Part shown: piece by piece, positions 35,932 to 44,028 of the stretch
How positions within the stretch are numbered: position 1 is the stretch's first letter
How the letters are laid out: every line of letters begins with the position of its first letter
Origin: ZC4RG42 sp003242425
GTDB taxonomy: Bacteria > Pseudomonadota > Gammaproteobacteria > Burkholderiales > SG8-39
Length of the DNA: 64,000 nt
Assembly: GCA_937907425.1 (NCBI GenBank)
Contig: CALCIE010000081.1
Coordinates: 1 to 64,000, forward strand
Direction: 5' to 3'
Made by a program: the position numbers and the translations under genes
The notes under the pieces: model-generated
Told to the model about the DNA's origin: nothing
Seen by the model: only the letters and a program-made list of their open reading frames with translations
The model's database searches: none

Positions 35932-36203
35932 AGACTCGGCCCATCCGTGAAAAACGTCGCATTGTAATAGATGTGTTCCGGCGGCTCCACAGGCGCCCGG
36001 AAGAACGGGCCGGCGCCGGTCGTTCAGCGCGATTGTGCAGCGCGGAACGCGCCGAAGGCGTCGGCCCGCCGACGGCGCGCGGGCTCGATTCACCGACCGG
36101 TGTGCCGTATTTCGCAGGCCACACCGATGCCCTGTGAGACCATTGCCGGTTCGTGGAAGCGGCCGCCTCGCCGCGACAACAAGATCACGGGGCCCCGAAA
36201 ACA
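35932..36203. promoter_or_regulatory. Divergent gap between mlaF and the sigma54-type regulator
   Basis: A 272-bp gap between divergent genes must carry both the mla promoter and that of the regulator. On the minus strand, ATTACAATG-like AT-rich sequence lies about 30-40 bp before mlaF. I see no clear consensus promoter or repeat. Confidence 0.3.
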
Positions 36204-37634
36204 ATGACCAACAACACGAAACCGGGACTGCTCATCGTCGACGACGATCCACAGATCGCCGATACCCTCGCTCAAGCGCTCGGCAACGATTTCGAACCCG
36301 TGCTGAGCGACTCGCGCGCACAGGCCATCAACCTGCTTCGGCAACTGCGCGAGCCGCCGCCTCTGGCGCTGGTCGACCTGGGACTGCCGCCGGTGCCGCA
36401 GCGTCCGGATGAAGGATTCCGGCTGATCACCGAGCTGCTTGCGCATTCGCCGCACATCAAGATCCTGGCGCTGACCGACCAGAACGATACCGTGCACGCG
36501 CGCCATGCCCGCGCGCTCGGCGCGTTCGAGTTCGTCGCCAAGCCCTGCGAGCCGGAGCAGCTCAGGAAGGCGCTCACGCAGGCGCTGGCGTTCCGGCGCG
36601 CGGAAATGTCGGGCAGCATGGCGGTCGAGGCCGGCGTGCTCATCGGCCGCAGCCCTGCGATGCAGAAACTGCGCAGCCAGATCAGCCAGTACGCCGACTC
36701 GCCCTTCCCGGCCCTCATCGAAGGCGAATCGGGCAGCGGCAAGGAACTGGTGGCCAATGCGCTGCACCGCCTGTCCAGCCGCAAGGACAAACCTTTCCTC
36801 GCGCTCAACTGCGCGGCGATCGAGCCGGACCAGGTCGAGCCTGCGCTGTTCGGTTGCGTGCAAGGCGCCTGCCCCGGCGCGCAAACCGTCCGGTCCGGTT
36901 ATCTGGAGGATGCGGCGGACGGCACGCTGTTCCTCGACGAGGTCGGCGAGTTGCCGCCGGAGCTGCAGGCCAAGCTGTTACGGGTGCTGGAGAACGGCGA
37001 ATACCAGCGCATGGGCGAGACCCAGCGCCGCTACAGCCGCGCGCGCATCATCGCCGCGACGAACCGCGACCTGCGACAGGAAATCAGGAAGGGCCGGTTC
37101 CGCGCCGACCTCTATCACCGCCTGTCCGTATTCACGGTCACCGTCCCGCCGCTGCGCGAGATGGACGACGACAAGCTCCTGCTGCTGGAGCATTTCCGCG
37201 CCTTCTACGCCGAGCGTGCGCAGATGCCGGCGTTCATGCTCGACGAGGATGCGACCAAGCGCTGGCTCCAGTATCACTTCCCCGGCAACGTGCGCGAACT
37301 GCGCAACATCGTCATCCGCCTGACCACAAAGTACGCCGGCCAGCGTCTCTCCGTGATGGAACTGGAGCAGGAACTCGATGTCGAGCCGCCGGAGGCGGAA
37401 GGGCCCGCGCTGGCGCTGTCCGCCGACCCGCAGGTCATCGTCGAACAGGCGCAGCGCCACCTGCAGCGCGAACGCGCCTTCAGCCTCGATAATCTGCTGC
37501 GGTCCTGGGAACAGGGCTACATCGAAGCGGCGATGAAACTCACCCGCGGCAACGTCAGCCAGGCGGCCAGGCTGCTCGGCATCAACCGCACGACGCTCTA
37601 CAGCCGCATGGAGTCGCTGCAGAAGCAGAACTGA
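36204..37634 (+). CDS. Sigma54-type response regulator with degenerate GAFTGA loop
   Basis: 476-residue NtrC-like regulator. The receiver (about 8-125) has acidic residues in IVDDDP, phosphoacceptor Asp58 (LALVDLGLPP) and Lys of FVAKPCEP. The AAA+ domain (about 145-380) has Walker A GESGSGKE at 174-181, Walker B TLFLDEVGEL at 241-250 and the Arg-finger region KGRFRADLYHRLS at 296-308. The C-terminal Fis-type helix-turn-helix is GNVSQAARLLGINRTTLYSRM. The sigma54-contact loop, normally GAFTGA, reads GACPGA (221-226), losing both the Phe and the Thr. It may act as a repressor, act in mixed oligomers, or activate without standard sigma54 contact. It lies upstream of and in line with the pilus genes; no kinase gene is beside it. 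Confidence 0.92.
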   Translation: MTNNTKPGLLIVDDDPQIADTLAQALGNDFEPVLSDSRAQAINLLRQLREPPPLALVDLGLPPVPQRPDEGFRLITELLAHSPHIKILALTDQNDTVHARHARALGAFEFVAKPCEPEQLRKALTQALAFRRAEMSGSMAVEAGVLIGRSPAMQKLRSQISQYADSPFPALIEGESGSGKELVANALHRLSSRKDKPFLALNCAAIEPDQVEPALFGCVQGACPGAQTVRSGYLEDAADGTLFLDEVGELPPELQAKLLRVLENGEYQRMGETQRRYSRARIIAATNRDLRQEIRKGRFRADLYHRLSVFTVTVPPLREMDDDKLLLLEHFRAFYAERAQMPAFMLDEDATKRWLQYHFPGNVRELRNIVIRLTTKYAGQRLSVMELEQELDVEPPEAEGPALALSADPQVIVEQAQRHLQRERAFSLDNLLRSWEQGYIEAAMKLTRGNVSQAARLLGINRTTLYSRMESLQKQN

Positions 37635-38174
37635 TGCAGTCCCGTGCGGGCGCCGCTCCGGCGCCCGCGTTCCATTCCCACCCCTCGCCGTACCGCTCTC
37701 GTTTTCAACGGCACCGTTCGTGCAACCGGAGAAAGCGCCGCATACGCGCCAACCGCGCCCCGCGCTTGCATAGAGCCGCCGCCGGCAAACGAGCCTCGCT
37801 CGACATGCGACACCGCGCAACCTCATCTGCATGCCGCTGCACCGATCGAAACATGTTGCGCGATATCGAAAGACTTCTACGCATCGCTTGAAGAAGGAAA
37901 ACGCTATGCGAGGCGCGTGTCCGCATGCATTACCCGTTCGTGCGCCAAGCACACACTCATAAGCGGATTACCGCAATCGCTCGAAGCACGATATCCGCGC
38001 TACCACAACGTCGCATCAGTACACCGGTGAACGCGCAATAAGTCGCAACGGCGCCAAAACAACGGCTCGCGTCGCCGTTCGCGCAGACGAACAATTCGCC
38101 CCGCAACGCCGGCGTTCCGGCGCTTGCTCGATCACCCGTCAACTTCCGTCTGCGCGTTCGTTATCGGAGGAGCG
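37635..38174. other. 540-bp gap before the pilus locus
   Basis: This gap separates the regulator from the secretin gene, both plus strand. Open frames are present on both strands but none has a good start or recognisable content. Base composition is patchier and lower in GC than the flanking genes, especially from 37850 to 38100. It is long enough for a complex promoter with binding sites for the upstream regulator; a sigma54-like element lies inside at 37709-37724. Confidence 0.5.
37709..37724 (+). promoter_or_regulatory. Possible sigma54 (-24/-12) promoter
   Basis: CGGCAC-N7-GTGCA keeps the GG and GC doublets with exactly 10 bp between them (GG 37710-37711, GC 37722-37723), close to the TGGCAC-N5-TTGCA consensus. 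It lies 450 bp upstream of the secretin start. In GC-rich DNA such matches occur by chance, so confidence is low; rpoN is encoded at 53.4 kb. Confidence 0.3.
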
Positions 38175-39857
38175 ATGCTCAGACCGCTCATTGCCTGCGG
38201 CACGGCCGTGTTGCTCGGCGGTTGCTTTCAGCCGATGAAGCACTCCGACGGACATCTGGGCCGCAGCGAGCCGCCGCCCGTGACGCGCATTCCCGCGCCC
38301 GTGCAGACGCTGCCGGTGCCGTTGCCCCGGCCGAAACCGCCGCTCGAAACCTTCAGCGTCACCGTTCACGACGTGCCCGCGCGCGAACTGCTGTTCGCGC
38401 TGGCGCGCGACGCGAGACTCAACGTCGACATCCATCCGGGCATCACGGGCACCGTGACGCTCAACGCCATCGACCAGACGCTGCCGCAACTGCTCGAACG
38501 CATTTCCAAGCAGGTGGACATGCGTTACGAACTGGACGGCCCCAATCTGGTGGTGATGCCGGACACGCCGTACCTGCGGATCTACAGGATCGACTATGTG
38601 AACATGCAGCGCGAGGCGCGCGGCTCGGTCAGCATTTCCGGCAACATTCTTTCGGCCAGCGCGGCCGGCACACAGGCGGAGACGTCGAGCCCGAACGCTT
38701 CCACACTCACGGTGCAGAACGTCGCCGTCAACCACTTCTGGGACACGCTGGAAAAGAACGTCGAGGCCATCCTCCGGGAAACCGACAAGATCCTCCCCGC
38801 TTCTGCAAACGTCGCGGCGGTCGATGCGAACGTCGTGCCGGGCACGATGTTCAGGGAAGCCGCCTCGGTGATCTCGAACCGCGAAGCCGGTCTGCTTACC
38901 GTCCGCGCCACCGCCCGGCAGCACGAAAAAATCCAGGAGTATCTCGATCTGGTGCTCGCCAATGCCAAGCGTCAGGTGCTGATCGAAGCGACCATCGTCG
39001 AAGTGCGCCTGAACCGCAACTACCAGCAAGGCATCGACTGGAACGCTTTCCTGCGCGGCTCCGCCGGATTCTCCGGATCGATTTCGAGCGAGGTGCCCGC
39101 GCGCGGCATCGACGAGCCGCTGCCCGGCGTCTTCACGCTCGATTACACCTCCGAGGACTTCACGGCACGGATCAAGCTGCTCGACCAGTTCGGCACCCTG
39201 AGAGTGCTGTCCAGCCCTCGCGTCAGCGTGCTGAACAACCAGACCGCGGTCCTCAAGGTGGTGGAGAACCTGGTGTACTTCACCGTCGAAGCGTCCACCA
39301 GCCAGACGGAGAGCAGCACCCTTAGCACGGTCAATACCACCCCGCACAGCGTTTCTGTCGGTTTCATCATGAACGTAACGCCCCAGATCGACGGCAACGG
39401 CAACGTGCTGCTCAACCTCAAGCCGACGATTTCCCGGGTCAGCGGCGCCGTTCCGGACCCCAACCCTACCCTGCGCAATCCCTGCGGGGCAATCGATCCC
39501 TGCCCCGACCGGGGCATCGTCAGCAGCATCCCTCAGATCCAGCAACGCGAGCTCGAGTCGGTCATCCACTTGCGCAGCGGCGAAATCGCCGTCATGGGCG
39601 GGCTGATCGAGGATGCCGTCGACGCGGTCGACGACACGGTGCCCGGTCTTAACGGGATTCCGCTCATCGGCGAGTTGTTCGCCGGGAAGAATCAGGCCAA
39701 CAGCAAAACCGAACTCGTCATCTTCATCCGGCCCGTGGTCGTCGACGATCCGAGCCTCGATGGCGACTACCGCGGCTACCGCAGCTTCCTGCCGGGTGAC
39801 GACTTCATGCGCGAGCCGCACCCGGCGCGCACCCTGCGAGGAGCGGGACGTTCATGA
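38175..39857 (+). CDS. mshL: MshL/PilQ-like outer membrane secretin
   Basis: 560-residue secretin. The lipobox LLGGC puts the lipidated Cys at 17. An N-terminal STN/N0-like domain (FSVTVHDVPARELLFALARD, about 75-145) and an N1-type domain lead to the secretin core (LIEATIVEVRLNRNYQQG near 275 to the signature PLIGELFAGKNQANSKTELVI). The MshL group forms the outer membrane pore for MSHA-type pili. ATG 38175 has GGAGG at 38166-38170. Its stop overlaps the next gene by 4 bp, and all seven following junctions to 48.2 kb are tight or overlapping. Confidence 0.9.
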   Translation: MLRPLIACGTAVLLGGCFQPMKHSDGHLGRSEPPPVTRIPAPVQTLPVPLPRPKPPLETFSVTVHDVPARELLFALARDARLNVDIHPGITGTVTLNAIDQTLPQLLERISKQVDMRYELDGPNLVVMPDTPYLRIYRIDYVNMQREARGSVSISGNILSASAAGTQAETSSPNASTLTVQNVAVNHFWDTLEKNVEAILRETDKILPASANVAAVDANVVPGTMFREAASVISNREAGLLTVRATARQHEKIQEYLDLVLANAKRQVLIEATIVEVRLNRNYQQGIDWNAFLRGSAGFSGSISSEVPARGIDEPLPGVFTLDYTSEDFTARIKLLDQFGTLRVLSSPRVSVLNNQTAVLKVVENLVYFTVEASTSQTESSTLSTVNTTPHSVSVGFIMNVTPQIDGNGNVLLNLKPTISRVSGAVPDPNPTLRNPCGAIDPCPDRGIVSSIPQIQQRELESVIHLRSGEIAVMGGLIEDAVDAVDDTVPGLNGIPLIGELFAGKNQANSKTELVIFIRPVVVDDPSLDGDYRGYRSFLPGDDFMREPHPARTLRGAGRS

Positions 39858-41098
39858 GCCAACCGTTCGACGTCCTCAAACGCGCTGCCCACCAGGCGCA
39901 ACCGGAAGCGGACGAAGTCCGCACGGCCGTCTGCGGACGGCCGTTGGCGCTCGAACCGCTGAAACCGGCCGCCTCCGATCCCGTACCGCACCTGACCCGC
40001 GACGACCTGCCCGAGCTCGCCCAACCGGTAGTGATCCTGCCCGAGGATCTGGCCCCCTTCGAATCTCAACCCGGTGCCTCGAAGGTTGAAGCGCAAACAT
40101 CCGTCCAGCCGGCGGATCGCGGTGCATCCGGGCATAACGCGCAGTTCGAAACGCGGGCTTCGAAGCCCAATTCGCGTAGACCCTTCCATCTCGCGCTCGG
40201 CGTGCTGGGCGCGGCGGCACTGAGCGTAATCGGATACTTCTGGCACCAGTTGCAGCCCCACAGTACCGTTGCGCATCCCTCGGCGCCCATCGCCGCCGGC
40301 ATTGACCTCGCTCCACCGCCAGCATCGCATCTCGCGGTCGCAGCCTTTGCCGCCCCGGAAAGCGGGCACCCCGCACCCGAAGAAAAACGTCCGCCCGTCC
40401 GTACGCCTTCCGCAGGAACGCTCTCCCGCTCATCGGGAAGCCAAACCGCAGGGCGCACCACAAAAACCACGACGGCCGCAACGGCGGCTGCGTCCTCCGA
40501 CACCGCCATCACACTGGTGGCCTCGCAAACGCAGGGGCCCTCCGCAGCGGAACTGGGTTACAACGCTTTCCACGCGGGCGATCTCGCAGCCGCTCGCAAA
40601 TACTACGAACAGGCACTGCGCGACGACGCGTTCGGCCGCGATGCGCTGCTCGGCCTGGCGGCGATCGACGTGCGCGAACGACGCTACGCAAGCGCCGAAG
40701 CGCACTACCTTCAGTTGCTCGAACGCGATCCGCGCGATCCCTACGCGCATGCGGGGCTGCTCGGCATGCGTGCCCAGGGCGATCCCGTCGCTACGGAAAG
40801 CCGGCTCAAGCATCTCATCGCACGATACCCCGACGCCGGCGTGCTGCATTTCGCGCTGGGCAACCTCTACGCCGCGCAGCATCGCTGGCCCGAAGCGCAA
40901 CGCGCCTATTTCAAGGCCTACGTCAGCGAACCGACGCATCCCGACTACGCCTTCAATCTCGCGGTGAGCCTCGACCGGCTGCGCCGGCCGCAGCTTGCGC
41001 TGGAGTACTACCGGAAGGCCTTGGAGCTCGCGGCGACGCATCCGGCCGCGTTCCCGGTTGACGAAGCCGCGGCCCGTCTCGGCGAACTCGACCCATGA
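39854..41098 (+). CDS. TPR protein, MshN-like
   Basis: 414-residue protein. An N-terminal cytoplasmic part of about 110 residues with Pro/Glu-rich sequence precedes one membrane helix (about 111-130, FHLALGVLGAAALSVIGYFW), a long Ala/Thr/Pro-rich linker and TPR repeats from about 235 to 400 (LGYNAFHAGDLAAARKYYEQ and similar). The single-helix plus TPR layout and position after the secretin match MshN of MSHA systems. It probably works in periplasmic assembly or pilus stability; the sequence does not show a specific partner. Overlaps both neighbours by 4 bp. Confidence 0.75.
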   Translation: MSQPFDVLKRAAHQAQPEADEVRTAVCGRPLALEPLKPAASDPVPHLTRDDLPELAQPVVILPEDLAPFESQPGASKVEAQTSVQPADRGASGHNAQFETRASKPNSRRPFHLALGVLGAAALSVIGYFWHQLQPHSTVAHPSAPIAAGIDLAPPPASHLAVAAFAAPESGHPAPEEKRPPVRTPSAGTLSRSSGSQTAGRTTKTTTAATAAASSDTAITLVASQTQGPSAAELGYNAFHAGDLAAARKYYEQALRDDAFGRDALLGLAAIDVRERRYASAEAHYLQLLERDPRDPYAHAGLLGMRAQGDPVATESRLKHLIARYPDAGVLHFALGNLYAAQHRWPEAQRAYFKAYVSEPTHPDYAFNLAVSLDRLRRPQLALEYYRKALELAATHPAAFPVDEAAARLGELDP

Positions 41099-42816
41099 TC
41101 CGTGCCGCAATGGAAACCCGCGCACAAGCCCAGCGCCATCTCGGCCAGTTCCTCATCGCCCAGGGCATCCTGACGGAGGACCAGCTGCGCATCGCGCTGC
41201 TCGAGCAGATGAAATCCCGGCAGCCGGTCGGCAAACTGCTCGTGCAACTGGGTTTCGTGTCCGAGGCCACGTTGCGCGACGCACTGTCGGAAAAACTCGG
41301 ACTGCGGAGCGCGGACCTGTCGAGGATCGTCGTCGATCCGAACGCCCTTCGGCTCGTGCCGCGCGACGTCGCCAGGCGGCACAACGTCTTCCCGGTCGCG
41401 CTGGACCGGGAGCGTCATGTGCTGATCCTCGCCGTCTCCGATACCAACGACCTGGTCGCTCTCGATCAGATCCGGGCGCACTTGCACGGACAGTACGAGC
41501 TGGAGCTGCGCCTGGCGGGCGAATCCGAGATCGCACGGGCCATCGAGCAGTACTACGGCCACGAGCTGTCGATCGACGGCATCCTGCACGAGATCGAGAC
41601 GGGCGAAATCGATTATCAGAGCCTCGCGGCTTCAGGCGACGAATACAGCCAGCCCGTGGTGAGGCTCGTCTCCGCGCTGCTCGCCGACGCCGTGGAACGC
41701 GGTGCCTCCGACATCCATTTCGAACCCGAGGCGAGCTTCCTGCGCATCCGCTACCGCATCGACGGCGTACTGCGCCAGATCCGCTCGTTGCACAGGAACT
41801 ACTGGCCCGCGATGGCTGTGCGCATCAAAGTGATGGCGAGAATGAACATCGCCGAGACGCGCGCGCCGCAGGACGGCCGCATTTCGCTTTCGCTCACGGG
41901 ACGGCAGGTCGATTTCCGGGTGTCCTCGCAACTCACCACCCACGGCGAGAACATCGTGCTGCGCATCCTCGACCGGCAGAAGGGCATCGTGCCGCTGGAA
42001 GCGCTCGGCCTGCACGAGGACCAGTTGATGCTGCTCAAGCGGATGATCGCGCGTCCCGAGGGCATCATCCTCGTCACCGGACCAACCGGCAGCGGCAAGA
42101 CCACCACCCTGTATTCGATCCTCAACCACATCAGCCACGACGGCATCAACATCATGACACTGGAGGATCCGGTCGAGTACCCGATGCCGCTGATCCGCCA
42201 GACCTCGGTCAACGAAGCGGCCAAACTCGATTTTGCCAACGGCATCCGTTCCATGATGCGCCAGGATCCCGATGTCATTCTGGTCGGCGAGATCCGCGAC
42301 GAGGACACGGCGCACATGGCTTTTCGCGCCGCCATGACTGGCCATCAGGTGTATTCGACCCTGCATTCGAGCTCCGCCATCGGTGCCATCCCCCGGCTGC
42401 TGGATATCGGCGTTTCCGCGGAGATCATGGCGGGCAACATCATCGGCATCGTCGCGCAGCGGCTGGTACGCCGTCTCTGCACGCATTGCCGCCAGCCGTA
42501 TGTGCCCGACGAGGCGGAACACAAACTCCTGGGCCGCGATGCCGGCGCCATGCAGCACATCTACCGCCCGATCGGCTGCGACCGCTGCGACTATCAGGGC
42601 TATCGCGGGCGGCTCGCCATCATGGAGCTGCTCAAAATCGACGCCGAAATGGACGAAATGATCGCCGGCCGCGCCACCGGCCGCGAGTTGCTGCGCCGCG
42701 CGCTCGCCAAAGGCTTCCGGACGCTGGCAGACAACGGCACGCGCCGGGTGTTGGACGGCTCGACCTCGTTGCAGGAGCTGCTGCGCGTGGTCGATCTCAC
42801 CGACAGGATGGAGTGA
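41095..42816 (+). CDS. mshE: GspE/MshE-type assembly ATPase
   Basis: 573-residue secretion/pilus extension ATPase. The N-terminal region has two tandem MshEN-like segments (HLGQFLIAQGILTEDQLRIA at about 15-34, and PVGKLLVQLGFVSEATLRDA at about 45-64), the fold that binds cyclic di-GMP in MshE proteins. The ATPase core has Walker A GPTGSGKTT near 329-337, Asp box LTLEDPVEYP-type ITLEDPVEYP (here MTLEDPVEYP), Walker B VILVGEIRD and a tetra-Cys zinc site LCTHC ... GCDRC. It powers pilin polymerisation with the GspF-like protein encoded next. Confidence 0.92.
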   Translation: MIRAAMETRAQAQRHLGQFLIAQGILTEDQLRIALLEQMKSRQPVGKLLVQLGFVSEATLRDALSEKLGLRSADLSRIVVDPNALRLVPRDVARRHNVFPVALDRERHVLILAVSDTNDLVALDQIRAHLHGQYELELRLAGESEIARAIEQYYGHELSIDGILHEIETGEIDYQSLAASGDEYSQPVVRLVSALLADAVERGASDIHFEPEASFLRIRYRIDGVLRQIRSLHRNYWPAMAVRIKVMARMNIAETRAPQDGRISLSLTGRQVDFRVSSQLTTHGENIVLRILDRQKGIVPLEALGLHEDQLMLLKRMIARPEGIILVTGPTGSGKTTTLYSILNHISHDGINIMTLEDPVEYPMPLIRQTSVNEAAKLDFANGIRSMMRQDPDVILVGEIRDEDTAHMAFRAAMTGHQVYSTLHSSSAIGAIPRLLDIGVSAEIMAGNIIGIVAQRLVRRLCTHCRQPYVPDEAEHKLLGRDAGAMQHIYRPIGCDRCDYQGYRGRLAIMELLKIDAEMDEMIAGRATGRELLRRALAKGFRTLADNGTRRVLDGSTSLQELLRVVDLTDRME

Positions 42817-42819
42817 CCG

Positions 42820-44019
42820 GTGACGCTCTACAGGTACAAGGCGATCGACGCCGCCGGCAAGACCCTCCACGGCCAGATCGACGCGCTGAACCTCGTCGAC
42901 CTGGAACTGCGCCTCAAGCGCATGGGCCTGGATCTCGTCGTCGGCAACCCCGCCAAAAACCGGCGCGGCGTGGGGCGCGGCGTGAAGCGCCGCGACCTGA
43001 TCAATTTCTTTCTCCAGCTGGAGCAGCTGACGTCCGCCGGCGTACCGATGCTCGAAGGCCTGAACGATCTGCGCAACGGCGTCGACAGCCTGCGCTTTCG
43101 CGAGGTCGTCTCCGGACTGATCGAAGCGATCCAGGGCGGCCAGCCGCTCTCCGGCGCCATGTCCCACTACCCTGCGGCATTCGATTCCGTGACGCGTTCG
43201 CTCGTTCGCGCCGGCGAAGAAACCGGACGCCTGCAGGAGGTGCTGCGCAACCTCACCGACAACCTCAAATGGGAGGACGAGCTCGCGGCGCATACCAAAA
43301 GAATCATGATCTATCCGGCGATCGTGGCAACGCTCCTCGTGGCGGTGATTTTCTTCATGATGGTGCACCTCGTCCCGCAGATGACGGCTTTCGTCGGATC
43401 GATGGGGCGGAGCATCCCGCCGCACACCCGCCTGCTCATCGCCGTTTCGGACGTCTTCGTCCGCTACGGCTGGGCGATCGTGCTCGTACCGGCACTTGGC
43501 ATTCTTGCGCTCAAGGCGCTTGCGGCACGCAACCCGCTGGTGCGCCGGCGCGTGGACGCGCTGAAGCTGCACCTGCCGGTCGCAGGCCCCATTCTCCAGA
43601 AGGTCGTCCTCTCGCGCTTCATCAGCGTGTTCGCGCTCATGTATTCGTCGGGCATCCCCGTCACCGATGCCATTCGGGCCGCGGAGGACTCGGCGGGCAA
43701 CGCGGCCGTACAGGCAGGCTTGAGGCGCGTCGGACTGCAAATCGCCGACGGCAGGAACGTGACGGCTGCGTTCCAAGAAGTGGACCTGTTTCCACCGCTG
43801 GTGGTGCGCATGGTGCAGGTCGGCGAAAGCACCGGCGCGCTCGACCGCGCGCTGCTCAACGTGAACTATTTCTACACCCGTGAAGTGCGGGAAGCGATCG
43901 CCAAAGCGCAGGCCATGATCGAACCCGCGCTGACAGTCATTCTCGGCGCTTTGATGCTGTGGGTCATGCTGTCGGTGCTCGGACCGATCTACGACACCGT
44001 CAGCCAGATCGGAATCTAG
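42820..44019 (+). CDS. mshG: GspF/MshG-type inner membrane platform protein
   Basis: 399-residue platform protein of the T2SS/type IV pilus family with two cytoplasmic four-helix repeats (FFLQLEQLTSAGVPMLEGL at about 66-84; LSRFISVFALMYSSGIPVTD at about 260-279) and three membrane helices (near 165-190, 207-227 and 368-392). It couples the ATPase to pilus assembly. The start is GTG 42820, preceded by GGAGTGA at the end of mshE, 3 bp after that stop. It is followed by a 9-bp gap to the GspL-like gene. Confidence 0.92.
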   Translation: MTLYRYKAIDAAGKTLHGQIDALNLVDLELRLKRMGLDLVVGNPAKNRRGVGRGVKRRDLINFFLQLEQLTSAGVPMLEGLNDLRNGVDSLRFREVVSGLIEAIQGGQPLSGAMSHYPAAFDSVTRSLVRAGEETGRLQEVLRNLTDNLKWEDELAAHTKRIMIYPAIVATLLVAVIFFMMVHLVPQMTAFVGSMGRSIPPHTRLLIAVSDVFVRYGWAIVLVPALGILALKALAARNPLVRRRVDALKLHLPVAGPILQKVVLSRFISVFALMYSSGIPVTDAIRAAEDSAGNAAVQAGLRRVGLQIADGRNVTAAFQEVDLFPPLVVRMVQVGESTGALDRALLNVNYFYTREVREAIAKAQAMIEPALTVILGALMLWVMLSVLGPIYDTVSQIGI

Positions 44020-44028
44020 GCGGTCACC

